64,000 bases of DNA from Candidatus Pyrohabitans jungbluthii (GCA_002010065.2 MTMD02000002.1:556740-620739), one strand, 5' to 3'. Counted from the first letter of the stretch, positions 1 to 9,756 are shown. Made by a program: numbers and translations. The notes: generated by a model not told the origin, from the sequence alone.

Positions 1-3000
1 GCTGACCTCCACCATTGTGCTAATGGGGCTTCCATTTTCATTGAGTATTTTTATGGAACTGGTGTTAACACCTGAGAGAAGGTCAGCAATGGAAGCGTTT
101 ACCCATAGTGAAGCGCCTGTGGTGAGATACTCGCTGCTAATGCTGATGTTCTCTACTCGTGGAGGTGTCACATCCAGTGCGGCAAAGCTGTGTTTTATGC
201 TCTCTGCGTTACCTGCCCTATCCACAGAATAGTATTCTATTGTGTGGTTTCCTTCAGTATCGATAAAAATCTGGTTCCCCTCCTGCCATGAGGAGTTGTC
301 TATCCTGTAATATGTATAATTGCAGCCCGATAGGTTATCGGTGCAGCTCAGATTTACCGTAAACTCTGACCTCTGCCATTCTGAGGGTGCATCGTCGCTG
401 GTTGAGGGAGCGCTAAGGTCTACGGTGAAGTTCCAGGATTCTGAGCTCTTTGAGTTTCCTGCGGAATCTGTACAGTTTGCATACCAGGTATAGACACCTT
501 CAGAAAGCTCTATGTAAGTCTGATTTGAAGAGTTGCCGGGCAGGTTAGAGAAGTTAAGCCTCAGGTTTTTCTCCCCGTTTATGTAAACATCGCAGTAGGA
601 AAAGTTGCTCAGATTCTCCTCTATGCTCAATCTGAAGAGTATGGAGCTTATATTGAAGATTTCCTCGCTCCTGGGAGTCTCTCTGTGCAGCGTGGGTGGT
701 GTGTTGTCCACCACAATTGTGAGCTGCTGGCTACTATTTACATTCCCGGCCACATCTCTTGCTGAGAAGTTGTAGGTGTGGAGCCCTTCGAGATAATCCA
801 CTGTAATCTCTGCCATAAAGGAACTTTGGCTTATGTTGTGCATCTGTGCCAAGACTGTGCCGTTTTCATAGAGGATGAAAACTGAGCTGTTATCCACGCC
901 AGAAGCTGCATCGTATACCTCGACAGTGACAGTGATAGTATCGCCCGTTCTTAAGTATGTTCTGCTTGCAATGGGATTCTCAAACTTAGGGGCCTGGTTA
1001 TCCAGCCTGTCCGTTAGAGGGAGATAATCTATGTTTGTTCCGCCTGAGATGTTGTAGGGTTGTTCTCCTATCCCGTCCCCATCTGTATCCCAGCCTTCGT
1101 AGCCAGAGTAGAAGTTGCCTCCTGTAGAGGAGTTCCAGTAGTTGGTGCCGCTGTCGTAGACGCTGCCGTATATAAAGTTACTGTAGATGAGGTTATTAAA
1201 ACACGCCAGCACTTTTAATCCATAATCCTGGTTTCCTGTGATGTTGTTTGAGCTAATGGTATTGCCGTGGCTTTTCTCCAGTGTTATGCCAAGGTAATTT
1301 TGCTCAACCTTTATATCCTGTATGCTCGAGCCGTTGGTGTTATACAGGTAGATTCCAGAGGCACCGCTTGCGTTTGCTCCCCTTATGGTGAACCCTGAGA
1401 TATTTACAGCAGAGGTGTTGCTAATTAGCAGGGCATGCGCTGAGGGATCAGCGGCTACGATAAATGTTGAAGTGTTCCCTCCGCCGATAAGGTTTATGCT
1501 CTTGTTCACGAATACGTTTTCAGTATAGGTGCCAGGGGCTACATACACCGTCTCTGCTGGTGTGGCATAATCTATGCCCGCCTGAATTGTAGGTACTTCC
1601 TCGGGCACTCTAATAACTGAGGCGTTTACCGTGAAGCTCACCGCTGAAGCATTTAGATTGCCCCAGCTGTCGTTGGCATACACAGTTAAGTTATGGAGAC
1701 CATTGCTCAGGAAAGAGAGGTTAAGTAGCAGTGTGTTGCCAGCAAAGGGGGTGCTGTTATCTCCGTCGTCCACCGAGTACCATATAAAGGTGGTGCTCTC
1801 ATCGGAGATACTAACGTTGAGTAGTGGTGTGTGGTCCCCCTGTACTGAGCCATTCGCTGGGGAATGTATTTGAATCTCTGGCGGAGCTATATCCACAGGA
1901 TTTACCCTTACGGTGAAGTTCTCAAAGCTTGAGGTGTAGTTCTCGTTTCCTTCAAAGGTGGCATTGAAGTAAAAGACTCCGCTGGTGTTCATTTGTATGA
2001 TAACCTCAAGGGGTGATGAGCCTGAAACCAGGACTTTGTCAACGCCATCGGAGTAGTTGGTAGTAACGGTGACATTTCCTGAGTCCGGCACCACCAAGAC
2101 GGCTGTAAAGTTCAGGGTATCAAACTGGTTCACAACCGCATCGCTACGGGTACCATTTATGTAGAGGTGAACCGAGGAGTCAGCCTTTAAAACCTCAAGC
2201 GCTTGGGAAACACTTCCGCTGGTGTAGTTCTGTCCGCCTGAGGTGTTGAATACGTAAATGTAAACCCCCGCAGCTAAGGTTGAGATATCAGGGTTCGCCA
2301 CTGGCGTGCCATTCCTGTATAAGGTGTATGTAACGTCCTCATCGCCTAAGTTGGTTTCCATGCCGGTTATGTTCGTCTCGCTCCCGTAGGTAACGCTCCA
2401 CCCTGGCGAAGCGGTTAGGTTGAGGGTAGGCGAGGCTTTGGAAACAGTGTAATAAAAGATGTCGGTGGCGTTGACCAGACCTTCGGTGTTGTTGGCATAC
2501 ATTCGCCACTGATAAACCCCTGCGGCAAGGGAGGGATAGGTGTAGGAGTAGGTTGACCCGGAGTAGCTGCTCACAGTGTAGTTGACCAAGCTTCCTGTGA
2601 AGTTGTGCTCTATTAACACGGTGTCAATTGCAGAATCCGGCTCGCTCCATGTTACATTGAACTGGTAGGTTTGGGAAAAAGAGTAGCTAACAGGCGCTGG
2701 AGGCGAAGCTGAGGGGTTGCTCCAGAGGGGAGGAGTGGTGTCTGCAGGTGCTGCTATCTCAATCGTCCTGGTCTCACTTACGTTGAGATTCCCTGCACTG
2801 TCATTAGCCCACACGCGATAGGTGTAATTCCCATTCGCCAGGTTGGTCTTGTTTATATACCAGTTCGTCCCGCTCCCGCTCATGCTCTCGTTGGTGCCGT
2901 TCCACTCTAACCAGGCTGTTCCAGGTTCGCTCAGAGTGACGTTTATGAAAGTGTATCTGCGGTCTGTTATTGTAGCTCCATCAGGGTCAGTTGGTGGGAC

Positions 3001-3663
3001 GAAGGTTATAGTGGGGGGTGTATTGTCGGGCGGTTGCCACGGCCAGACCACTAGAGGGTAGGGGTCCTCGTTGTTGGAATCTATGATGTAGGAACTGTCG
3101 CAGATGTTGTCCCCGTCCGAGTCAGTGCAGTCAGTGTTCTTCTCCCACTTATTGCCCACATTGTAGCCGTCGATGGTGGAGTACCAGGTGTTTGTAACTA
3201 AAAAAGTTAGAGAAATAGTTTCGTGATAATCTTCTTGGGTATTGTTGAGGTAGTTGTTGTAGTATGTAGCACCATTCCCGGTATTTTCAATACCATAGTA
3301 ATTGGAGGATATATTATTTCCTGTTATCACAGCGCTGGACCCTACTTGAATTCCTCCCTCCCAGTCGGTTATGACGCAGTTTCTTACCGTAACATTGACC
3401 AAGTCGGTGGGTATAGAAATTCCTATACTATTAGAATTATCAGTCCCATCTATTCTGTAACCCTGACAGTCAAGCACAACGTCACTTGCGGAGATAGTTA
3501 TGCAGGTGGAAGCGTAAGAGTCGATTATGTCACCTATTAGATAGTAAACACCTGAAGTGTCAATGTTAACCCCACATGAACTAATCGTCGCAGCACTACC
3601 CTCTCCAACAAGGGCAACAAAAGCTACCACCAAGCACAGGAGGAGTTGTCTTATTTTTTCCAT
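1..3663 (-). CDS. Secreted beta-helix / Ig-repeat surface protein (C-terminus beyond window)
   Basis: An uninterrupted minus-strand frame runs from an ATG at 3663 to the window edge, giving 1221 residues without a stop. Residues 1-24 form a signal peptide (basic start, Leu/Val core, ending GEGSA). Residues about 25-150 and 690-890 have NosD/pectate-lyase-type right-handed beta-helix repeats rich in N-x-I/V and SNN-type turns. Between and after them are several Ig-like (Big/fibronectin-like) modules with recurring D-x-x-P-P and Y-x-x-N-x-T patterns and many N-x-S/T sequons. This implies an extracellular, glycosylated S-layer or adhesin-like protein. Its start overlaps the 3' end of the next upstream gene by 13 bp, so the two are probably cotranscribed. 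Ligand and anchor are unknown because the C-terminus is missing. Confidence 0.88.
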   Translation of the reverse strand, partial: MEKIRQLLLCLVVAFVALVGEGSAATISSCGVNIDTSGVYYLIGDIIDSYASTCITISASDVVLDCQGYRIDGTDNSNSIGISIPTDLVNVTVRNCVITDWEGGIQVGSSAVITGNNISSNYYGIENTGNGATYYNNYLNNTQEDYHETISLTFLVTNTWYSTIDGYNVGNKWEKNTDCTDSDGDNICDSSYIIDSNNEDPYPLVVWPWQPPDNTPPTITFVPPTDPDGATITDRRYTFINVTLSEPGTAWLEWNGTNESMSGSGTNWYINKTNLANGNYTYRVWANDSAGNLNVSETRTIEIAAPADTTPPLWSNPSASPPAPVSYSFSQTYQFNVTWSEPDSAIDTVLIEHNFTGSLVNYTVSSYSGSTYSYTYPSLAAGVYQWRMYANNTEGLVNATDIFYYTVSKASPTLNLTASPGWSVTYGSETNITGMETNLGDEDVTYTLYRNGTPVANPDISTLAAGVYIYVFNTSGGQNYTSGSVSQALEVLKADSSVHLYINGTRSDAVVNQFDTLNFTAVLVVPDSGNVTVTTNYSDGVDKVLVSGSSPLEVIIQMNTSGVFYFNATFEGNENYTSSFENFTVRVNPVDIAPPEIQIHSPANGSVQGDHTPLLNVSISDESTTFIWYSVDDGDNSTPFAGNTLLLNLSFLSNGLHNLTVYANDSWGNLNASAVSFTVNASVIRVPEEVPTIQAGIDYATPAETVYVAPGTYTENVFVNKSINLIGGGNTSTFIVAADPSAHALLISNTSAVNISGFTIRGANASGASGIYLYNTNGSSIQDIKVEQNYLGITLEKSHGNTISSNNITGNQDYGLKVLACFNNLIYSNFIYGSVYDSGTNYWNSSTGGNFYSGYEGWDTDGDGIGEQPYNISGGTNIDYLPLTDRLDNQAPKFENPIASRTYLRTGDTITVTVEVYDAASGVDNSSVFILYENGTVLAQMHNISQSSFMAEITVDYLEGLHTYNFSARDVAGNVNSSQQLTIVVDNTPPTLHRETPRSEEIFNISSILFRLSIEENLSNFSYCDVYINGEKNLRLNFSNLPGNSSNQTYIELSEGVYTWYANCTDSAGNSKSSESWNFTVDLSAPSTSDDAPSEWQRSEFTVNLSCTDNLSGCNYTYYRIDNSSWQEGNQIFIDTEGNHTIEYYSVDRAGNAESIKHSFAALDVTPPRVENISISSEYLTTGASLWVNASIADLLSGVNTSSIKILNENGSPISTMVEVS

Positions 3664-6239
3664 GGCACCCAAGCCTTAAACAGAGCTAATACTACTATAG
3701 AGATTAAAATAACCAGGTTAGGCCCGCAGATGCCCTTCTTCTCTGGTGATTCTCCTTCTTCAACGATTTCCTCTTTGACAACCTCCTCTTTTTTCTCAGG
3801 TGGTTGAGAATAATCTTTACCGGAAGAGGCGGCTTTCTTCTTTGCCTCTTTCACCTGCTTTTCGCTGAACATCATAATTCCAAACTCTTCAAATGGAACA
3901 ATGCTTCGGGTTTCCTGTACACTGTAGCCAGAGTTAGGGCTGCCTGAGATTGCGAAGAAACCAAACCTATCGGTTTTCACAATAAAGTAAACATATTCGT
4001 AATCCTCTGAATAGGGCATGGTTTCAAGCTCTATCCAGACATTATCTTCTTTTATGTAACCCTTGATAGTATTAACGCTTACATCATTATTTTCCAGCCA
4101 TGACTTTGCTATTCTGAATTTTATCTCTGCACTTGCAACATATGCATCAGGTTTATCAAAGTGTATTTTATAGTACCCATATACCTTTCCAGAAGGTTCC
4201 TCAAAAATGAAAGCTGGTTTTTCTTTGTGGGTATCCACACAGATCTTCGTATAGTACATATCCTGGGCTCCAATAATGCCTATTGAAGCCACATCCGGCA
4301 CTGCTTCGGGATCGAAAATCGCAGTGCCAGTGCTCCCAGCAAGTATCTTGGGAATTTCCATACAGTTCTCCGCAAGCCCGCCACCTCCACCGCCGCCCGC
4401 CGCTGGTGGAGGCGTCTCGCCCGGAGGTAGAGAAATCTCAGTAACGTTAATTGTCACCTCATCGCTCGCCACGTTCCCTGCTGTATCGCTGGCTTCCAGT
4501 TTGTAGCTCCTCAGCCCCACACTGGAGGTATCAACAGACCATTCTATTGTGCTGCCGGATGCATAGACCCCACTAACTAAGAGGGTTTCGTTTAGATATA
4601 TTCTGAAGTCTTTCGGGTGCTCCTCGGTAATTGTCCAAGTGATTGTTGTGGCGGTTCCCTGTTCAACTTCTGTTCCCGGACTAACGCTTCTGGTTATCTC
4701 AGGAGCCTCCAGATCTATCTCTATTGTTCTGCTCTCGCTGCTCCCCCAGTTTCCTGCGAGGTCTCTGCCATAAACCCTGTAGGTGTGTGTGCCGTGGGTA
4801 ATCCCAGACTTTGTCCCAGACCAGCTATCCCCAGAGCCGCTCATCGAGATATTTTCTACTCCATCCCACTCCAGCAACGCCTCGCTCAAATCTTCGGTGG
4901 CGGTTATGGCAACTGTAATACTGGTGTCAGAAGTTACTGCTCTGTCCTGAGGCGTGGGTGAAACAAAGCTTATACTTGGTGGAGAGGTGTCAGGAAGCTC
5001 AACAGTAAAACTCACAGAAGCCTCGGCGATGTTGTTCGCCAAGTCGACGGCTATAATTTTAATAGTGTGGCTACCCTCTGAGGCGTTGATGGTAATGGGC
5101 GGGCTGAAGGGCAGGTAGGCACCCCCATCTAGGGAGTAGAACCACCTTGCCACACCCTCGTCGGCGCTTACGTCGAGAGAAACCTCTGTGGAGGGGTATG
5201 TTATACTCTGGGGCGAGTTAATTGTTATCTGAGGCGGAGCTAGGTCCTTAAGTTCCTCTGGCGATGAAGTGGAATAGAGGGGTAGATTGTCACTTCCCAG
5301 AAGGCGGGTATAGGCATTGTAAGCAGAGTCTCCTATTCCATCGTTGTTGTTGTCGGTGCCGGTGTAGTCCCACCAGTAGTTGCCACCTATGTACTGCCCG
5401 CCGATGATATTTTCCCCCGAAGTTTTTGCGGTATTCCAGGTATTTGATGTATCTTCGCTTGCGGTGTTGTCCACGTATACGAAATTGTTGTAGAATAAGT
5501 TGTTTGAGGAGGAGGTTATAAAGATACCAACGGCATTCTCAACAGAAGAGTAGATAACATTGCTTTTAACAGTATTGGAGTTTGAAGAACTCTCCAAGAC
5601 TATGCCGCCATTTGATACCCCTCCCTTTATATCGTTGCCTTCTATTGTATTGGAAGAGGAGGAGCGCAGGTATATTCCCATGGATGAGCTTCCTATAATG
5701 CCGTTGTTTTTTACAATGTTTCCATCGGAATTCTTTATTCTTAGGGCCTCTCTGCTGTAGATAATCAAATTGTTTTCAACCGTCACGCTTGAAGCGTCTT
5801 CTAGCAGAATTGGATATGGGACTCCTATAAAAGCTGAATTTTTAATTGAAAATCCCTGCCCTGAAACTTTTATTCCAAATTTGGCTCCCTGGAAGACAAA
5901 ATTTGACACCTCTGCGTTGTCTGCGGTTACTGTAATCAGCGTGTCAGTTGTCCTGGGTAAAAGTATGGGGTTGTTTTTACCTAGAAGCTTTAGACTCTTG
6001 GATAGAAAAATCCCAGCCTCTTCCTCATATATACCATCGCACACCACAATCGCGTCATTGTTCGCAGCCTCGGCAACCGCCTTTCTAATAGGATTTGGGT
6101 ACTCGGAGGATGAGTAATAGCTATCTCCGTTTTCACAGGGGGCGGTCCCCTGGTAAACTACCAGAGTTGCTGCATTTACTAAAGAAAAACTCAGCATTAC
6201 AACAGCAAGCACCCACAGTTTCTCTGAATATCTATTCAT
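3651..6239 (-). CDS. Secreted beta-helix / Ig-like protein with PGF-pre-PGF-type domain and CGP-type C-terminal anchor
   Basis: 862 residues from ATG 6239 (a TTG at 6254 would add five). A signal peptide (core WVLAVVMLSFSLVNA) is followed by a right-handed beta-helix to about residue 325 with repeated SSSNT-type turns. Ig-like modules cover about 345-625, then a Pro/Gly linker with seven consecutive Gly near 640. A beta-sandwich at about 650-790 resembles the PGF-pre-PGF domain of archaeal surface proteins. An acidic/Lys-rich stretch precedes a C-terminal hydrophobic helix headed by GICGP and ended by WKK. That tail resembles the CGP-CTERM anchor described in Thermococcales. I infer a cell-surface protein tethered by its C-terminus, made together with the larger protein downstream. 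Confidence 0.88.
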   Translation of the reverse strand: MNRYSEKLWVLAVVMLSFSLVNAATLVVYQGTAPCENGDSYYSSSEYPNPIRKAVAEAANNDAIVVCDGIYEEEAGIFLSKSLKLLGKNNPILLPRTTDTLITVTADNAEVSNFVFQGAKFGIKVSGQGFSIKNSAFIGVPYPILLEDASSVTVENNLIIYSREALRIKNSDGNIVKNNGIIGSSSMGIYLRSSSSNTIEGNDIKGGVSNGGIVLESSSNSNTVKSNVIYSSVENAVGIFITSSSNNLFYNNFVYVDNTASEDTSNTWNTAKTSGENIIGGQYIGGNYWWDYTGTDNNNDGIGDSAYNAYTRLLGSDNLPLYSTSSPEELKDLAPPQITINSPQSITYPSTEVSLDVSADEGVARWFYSLDGGAYLPFSPPITINASEGSHTIKIIAVDLANNIAEASVSFTVELPDTSPPSISFVSPTPQDRAVTSDTSITVAITATEDLSEALLEWDGVENISMSGSGDSWSGTKSGITHGTHTYRVYGRDLAGNWGSSESRTIEIDLEAPEITRSVSPGTEVEQGTATTITWTITEEHPKDFRIYLNETLLVSGVYASGSTIEWSVDTSSVGLRSYKLEASDTAGNVASDEVTINVTEISLPPGETPPPAAGGGGGGGLAENCMEIPKILAGSTGTAIFDPEAVPDVASIGIIGAQDMYYTKICVDTHKEKPAFIFEEPSGKVYGYYKIHFDKPDAYVASAEIKFRIAKSWLENNDVSVNTIKGYIKEDNVWIELETMPYSEDYEYVYFIVKTDRFGFFAISGSPNSGYSVQETRSIVPFEEFGIMMFSEKQVKEAKKKAASSGKDYSQPPEKKEEVVKEEIVEEGESPEKKGICGPNLVILISIVVLALFKAWVPWKK

Positions 6240-6362
6240 TCCACAGTCCCTCAAAACACTGGCACAACCTTTGAGACAAACCTAACCAGTTAAAACTTTA
6301 TCTTAAAAATTTTCATCATGATTAAAATAATTTTTTATTTTGGCAGTTTGTCAATTTAACAT

Positions 6363-6977
6363 TTATCCCTTCTTTCCCAGGTTTTTCAATCGGTTAAATA
6401 ACTTTTTCATCAATCTTACTTCATTTTTACCATTTGCAGCATATATATTTTGGTTTTCAGGTATTACATAATTAAAAACTTTAGCAAGGCAGTCATCACA
6501 GAAATATAGTGACTTTTTGTCTATTTCATAAACGCTGCTGGAGAACTTCATGTTGCAGTTCTCATTTGAGCAATGGTTTAATCCGAAGGTATGTCCCAGC
6601 TCATGAAGAGCCTCCTTCAGCAACCTTTCAAGGAAAATCTTAGAGTGGTATCCCCGGTAGTAACCCTCCATTAAGCGAACAGGTGAAATCACGGCGCACC
6701 TCCCTCCCAGGGAAGCTAATCCAAAAATATAGTCAAAGTTCGCAACTGTTATGTCCCTACTAATAACACCAAGCACTTTATCAGCTTTTGTGAATCGTAT
6801 AGTGAGGTCGTCTAAAAGGATATCTGCAAGCACCTGCCCCCTTTCATTAAACCAAAGAGGCAGTTCTTCCGGCGGAGAAATCAAAACATTTTCAAAATAC
6901 TCCTTCAACCTTAATTTCAGGTACTCAAGCCAGAACTTATTCACGTCACCAATTGGAAGAATTTCAAGAGCTACCAC
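6363..6977 (-). CDS. amzA: Archaemetzincin-type zinc metalloprotease
   Basis: 204 residues starting at GTG 6977. The family signature is complete: HELGH at residues 125-129, G132 and H135 finishing the metzincin zinc site, then C136, C141, the Met-turn M143, and CDDC at 160-163 giving the second, structural zinc site. Spacing matches the archaemetzincin consensus HExxHxxGxxHCx4CxMx17CxxC. Length (about 200) is normal for the archaeal family. Archaemetzincins are small aminopeptidase-like enzymes of uncertain physiological substrate. The gene stands alone, about 100 bp from each neighbour, so no partner is suggested by context. There is no signal peptide, so it is cytoplasmic. Confidence 0.95.
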   Translation of the reverse strand: MVALEILPIGDVNKFWLEYLKLRLKEYFENVLISPPEELPLWFNERGQVLADILLDDLTIRFTKADKVLGVISRDITVANFDYIFGLASLGGRCAVISPVRLMEGYYRGYHSKIFLERLLKEALHELGHTFGLNHCSNENCNMKFSSSVYEIDKKSLYFCDDCLAKVFNYVIPENQNIYAANGKNEVRLMKKLFNRLKNLGKKG

Positions 6978-7079
6978 GCCTAAACCCTGTGAGAGTAACC
7001 CGTTAAAATTTTTTTATACTAATATAAAATCAGCCCAATATATGCCCTATTGCGCCGGTCAGAGGGTAAAAATTCTAGG

Positions 7080-8378
7080 CTAAGAGAAGCCCCACTTCCT
7101 CAGCTCTGCCTTCGCTTTCCTCCTTTTACCTTCTAATCTCGCTATCTTCTCCTCTGTCAGGGCGATGTAATCCTTAAGCTGCTTCTCAAGTTTTTCCACT
7201 TTCGCCAGCTCTATGCGTGACCTCTCATCGCTGCTCTCTCCAGAGAGTGAGTCTTTAAAATCGTAATACTTCTCCAGGCACTTCTCCATTATTCTGCGCA
7301 GACTGAAGCCGCCTAGGAGAATCATGGCATCAACGCTCTTACTCTCGGGAGAGGTGATCAAGCTGGTGTACCTCAGAATCCCTCCTCGCCCGCCTGCCAG
7401 GTGCTTCACAGCCCACTCGCGGGAGATGTCCTCTAAATCTTCCTGGGTAATCTCACCCTTCAGCACCTTCTCTTCAGGGGCGATAACTATTATGTAGGCC
7501 ATTGTGGCGGTGCCCTTGTCCAGGGGTACCATTGCGTTGTTGGAAGCGCTCTCTAGGATTGCGTCCAGGCTGAGCACATCTGGGTCATTCCCAAGGCTCA
7601 GGCAAGGGGTGAAATGGATTGTCCCTAAATTGCTGGGGAGCTGATAGTAGTCTGCGATATCTATCGTTGCCTTCGAGGCATAGGTGCTGGGCGCAATCAG
7701 CATGTGTATCGCCCTTATAATCTCCTCGTTTATCCTCTGGTAGCGCTCCTCCTTCTGCCCCCGCCCTAGGTCGAGAATATGCTCCACCTGTGAGTTGTCC
7801 ACAAGGATTACCAACGCAGCGTTCTGCTCGCCGTTATAGCGCAACAACCTTGAGAGGCCACAGATGGCGTTGAAATGCCTCTGCGGAGCCTCAAAGTCAT
7901 AGGGAAAGATGCCCAGCGCTATGAAGTTGTTTATCCTCTCCATGCCGAAGCCAGGGTTCCTCCTAACTCTGTGGATGATGTAGGGTAGCGACCCGTTGCC
8001 TGTGCCTCCTCCCAGGGTAGCGATACCAAGGAGCACATCGCTGCTCCGAAGCCTTAAGCTTGCGATGTATCTTCGTATGTTCTCGTAATCCTCAATTGCT
8101 TCTCTTTCGCCAAGAACCCAGTTGTTACCCGCGCCGCTTGGAGCCCTGCCAAAAATGCAAACCCGCTCGCGTTTTATCTTCTCGTACTTTTCCCTCAGCT
8201 CGGGGCTCTGCGCAAAGATGTGCTCCAGCGGCTTCTCGGGCTTAACGTCCGCCGGCGTTGTATTGAGGAGAAGCACTCTATCGCCGATGCTCGGATTTTT
8301 ATACTTCGCGTAGTAAAGAAAGGCTATGCGGTTTGCGCCCTGTCCGCTCGCTATTATACCCCATCTTGTAGCTTGCAT
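7080..8378 (-). CDS. Divergent tubulin/FtsZ-superfamily GTPase (CetZ-like), distal gene of operon
   Basis: 432 residues. The tubulin signature loop GGGTGNGS lies at 123-130 and an N-terminal Rossmann-like strand begins at residue 5. An LLNTTPAD segment sits where CetZ/FtsZ carry the T3-like loop, and IPYxF/LVDN-type elements follow, as in CetZ proteins. The first G-box reads GQGANRI instead of the usual GQxGG, so nucleotide binding may be altered. The C-terminal 60 residues are a highly charged predicted coiled coil, unusual for FtsZ. The start lies 5 bp after the stop of the coiled-coil membrane gene, whose own start follows the other tubulin-like gene. The three are one operon. I infer a non-canonical cytoskeletal GTPase; cell division, shape and envelope roles are all possible. 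Confidence 0.85.
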   Translation of the reverse strand: MQATRWGIIASGQGANRIAFLYYAKYKNPSIGDRVLLLNTTPADVKPEKPLEHIFAQSPELREKYEKIKRERVCIFGRAPSGAGNNWVLGEREAIEDYENIRRYIASLRLRSSDVLLGIATLGGGTGNGSLPYIIHRVRRNPGFGMERINNFIALGIFPYDFEAPQRHFNAICGLSRLLRYNGEQNAALVILVDNSQVEHILDLGRGQKEERYQRINEEIIRAIHMLIAPSTYASKATIDIADYYQLPSNLGTIHFTPCLSLGNDPDVLSLDAILESASNNAMVPLDKGTATMAYIIVIAPEEKVLKGEITQEDLEDISREWAVKHLAGGRGGILRYTSLITSPESKSVDAMILLGGFSLRRIMEKCLEKYYDFKDSLSGESSDERSRIELAKVEKLEKQLKDYIALTEEKIARLEGKRRKAKAELRKWGFS

Positions 8379-8382
8379 GCTT

Positions 8383-9756
8383 TCAACCTTTGAGCTTTAA
8401 TGTTTTCTTCTCAAATTTAACCTCTGGATGTGTTTCGCTATAGCGTTTGAGGAAATCCTCGGCATAGCGCACCTTGAGTTCCTCTGCACTCACCTCGCCA
8501 TTCTCCCTGAGCTTCTGCTCTATAATCTTTTCTATCGCCGGGTAGTTTTTAGCTATCTTCACAGTCTTATATCTGGTGTCAAATTCGCCAGATAGGGTCT
8601 TAAGCACATCAAGCGCTTCCTTTGAAAACTTGGAGAAATCCTTTCTGGGGTCAAGCTTTGAGACGTACCTCTCAACCCCCTTCCTTCTTACCCCAGCCAC
8701 CTCCAGCTTTTTCAGCTCTTCTTCTAGGGCTACAATCTCCCTTGCGAGGGCTCTAGCAACCTCAAGCGTGAGCCTCTTTGCTTCTTCCCTGAGGGTGCTT
8801 AGTTCGCTGAGGTAGCCAGGGTCATCATAGCTCAGCACCTTCTCCCTAAGGCTTAAAACTGCGCGCTCCTCCTTTACAAAGTCCTCCTTGATAAACTTGA
8901 GAAGGCGCTCCAGGTAGCTAATTATCTCCTTCTTTTCCTGCAGGAAGGGCTTTGTAAGGTAGCTTGCAGCCTCGCTTCGCACCTTCTGAAGCTTGGGTAT
9001 AACCTCTACGCTATGTCGGCGCTCCTTAACTATCTCAAGCTCCTTTCTCAGGTGAACAACCTCAGCAGAGATGCTTTCGGCTGTATCTAGGAGAAACTCC
9101 GCTTCGCTGATGCACTTCTGAATTATCTTCAGATATACCTCCTCGCTTCGTCTGCGCTTTTCAAGTAGCTCTCCCAGCGTAGCGGAGGGCATCTTCACTA
9201 TTCGTCTCAGCTCTTCGTACTCCTCGCCCACAGAGAATCCGCTCTCAACCAAAGCTTTCGCGGCGCTGAGCAACTCTTCCATCCTCTTCGCTGCTGCTTC
9301 ACCATAGCTCGCAGCAGCCAGCGACTCCAGGCTGCGAAGCTGCTGCTCAACTTTCCTGCTCTCCAGCTCAATCGCGGTGAGCGTCACCTTTTCAATTTTC
9401 TTCTCGTTTACCTCAAAGTCCTTCGTGAAGAATCCTTTTGATATAAGCTCCTTCCTTATCCTCTTCAAATCCCTCATAAAGGGCTCAATGTCGATAAACT
9501 CAGAGGCTTCTTTTATGTTATCTTCTATCTTATCCAGCGCACTCCTAATTTTGTTCAGAATTTCAATTTTAAGAAGCATTACGGTCTTGTCGGTCTTGCT
9601 CTTCCACCAGGTGTAAATTAGGCTAGCAATGAGCACGGATACTATTACTCCAACCGCAAGGTAGGATACAAAGTTTATTCCAAATGTGAGGAGCAGGAAC
9701 AAGCCTGCACCCAGCGTGGCAAGGACTACCAGGGCGGTTATCACATATTCGTTCAT
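8383..9756 (-). CDS. Two-TM membrane protein with long cytoplasmic coiled coil, sandwiched between two tubulin-like genes
   Basis: 457 residues. Two hydrophobic helices at about 5-26 and 29-50 are followed by WWKSKTDK, so by the positive-inside rule the remaining 400 residues lie in the cytoplasm. They consist almost entirely of charged heptad-like helices (many ExxxRK and LEEEL runs), i.e. a long coiled coil. No catalytic motif was recognised. It begins 2 bp after the stop of the upstream CetZ-like gene and ends 4 bp before the downstream one. The placement suggests a membrane anchor or linker for the two GTPases, analogous in logic to ZipA/EzrA/SepF, although there is no sequence resemblance I can claim. 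Confidence 0.83.
   Translation of the reverse strand: MNEYVITALVVLATLGAGLFLLLTFGINFVSYLAVGVIVSVLIASLIYTWWKSKTDKTVMLLKIEILNKIRSALDKIEDNIKEASEFIDIEPFMRDLKRIRKELISKGFFTKDFEVNEKKIEKVTLTAIELESRKVEQQLRSLESLAAASYGEAAAKRMEELLSAAKALVESGFSVGEEYEELRRIVKMPSATLGELLEKRRRSEEVYLKIIQKCISEAEFLLDTAESISAEVVHLRKELEIVKERRHSVEVIPKLQKVRSEAASYLTKPFLQEKKEIISYLERLLKFIKEDFVKEERAVLSLREKVLSYDDPGYLSELSTLREEAKRLTLEVARALAREIVALEEELKKLEVAGVRRKGVERYVSKLDPRKDFSKFSKEALDVLKTLSGEFDTRYKTVKIAKNYPAIEKIIEQKLRENGEVSAEELKVRYAEDFLKRYSETHPEVKFEKKTLKLKG

Noticed and set aside
4276..4506. Pro/Gly-rich plus-strand frame
   Set aside because: It mirrors the poly-Gly linker of the surface protein on the minus strand.
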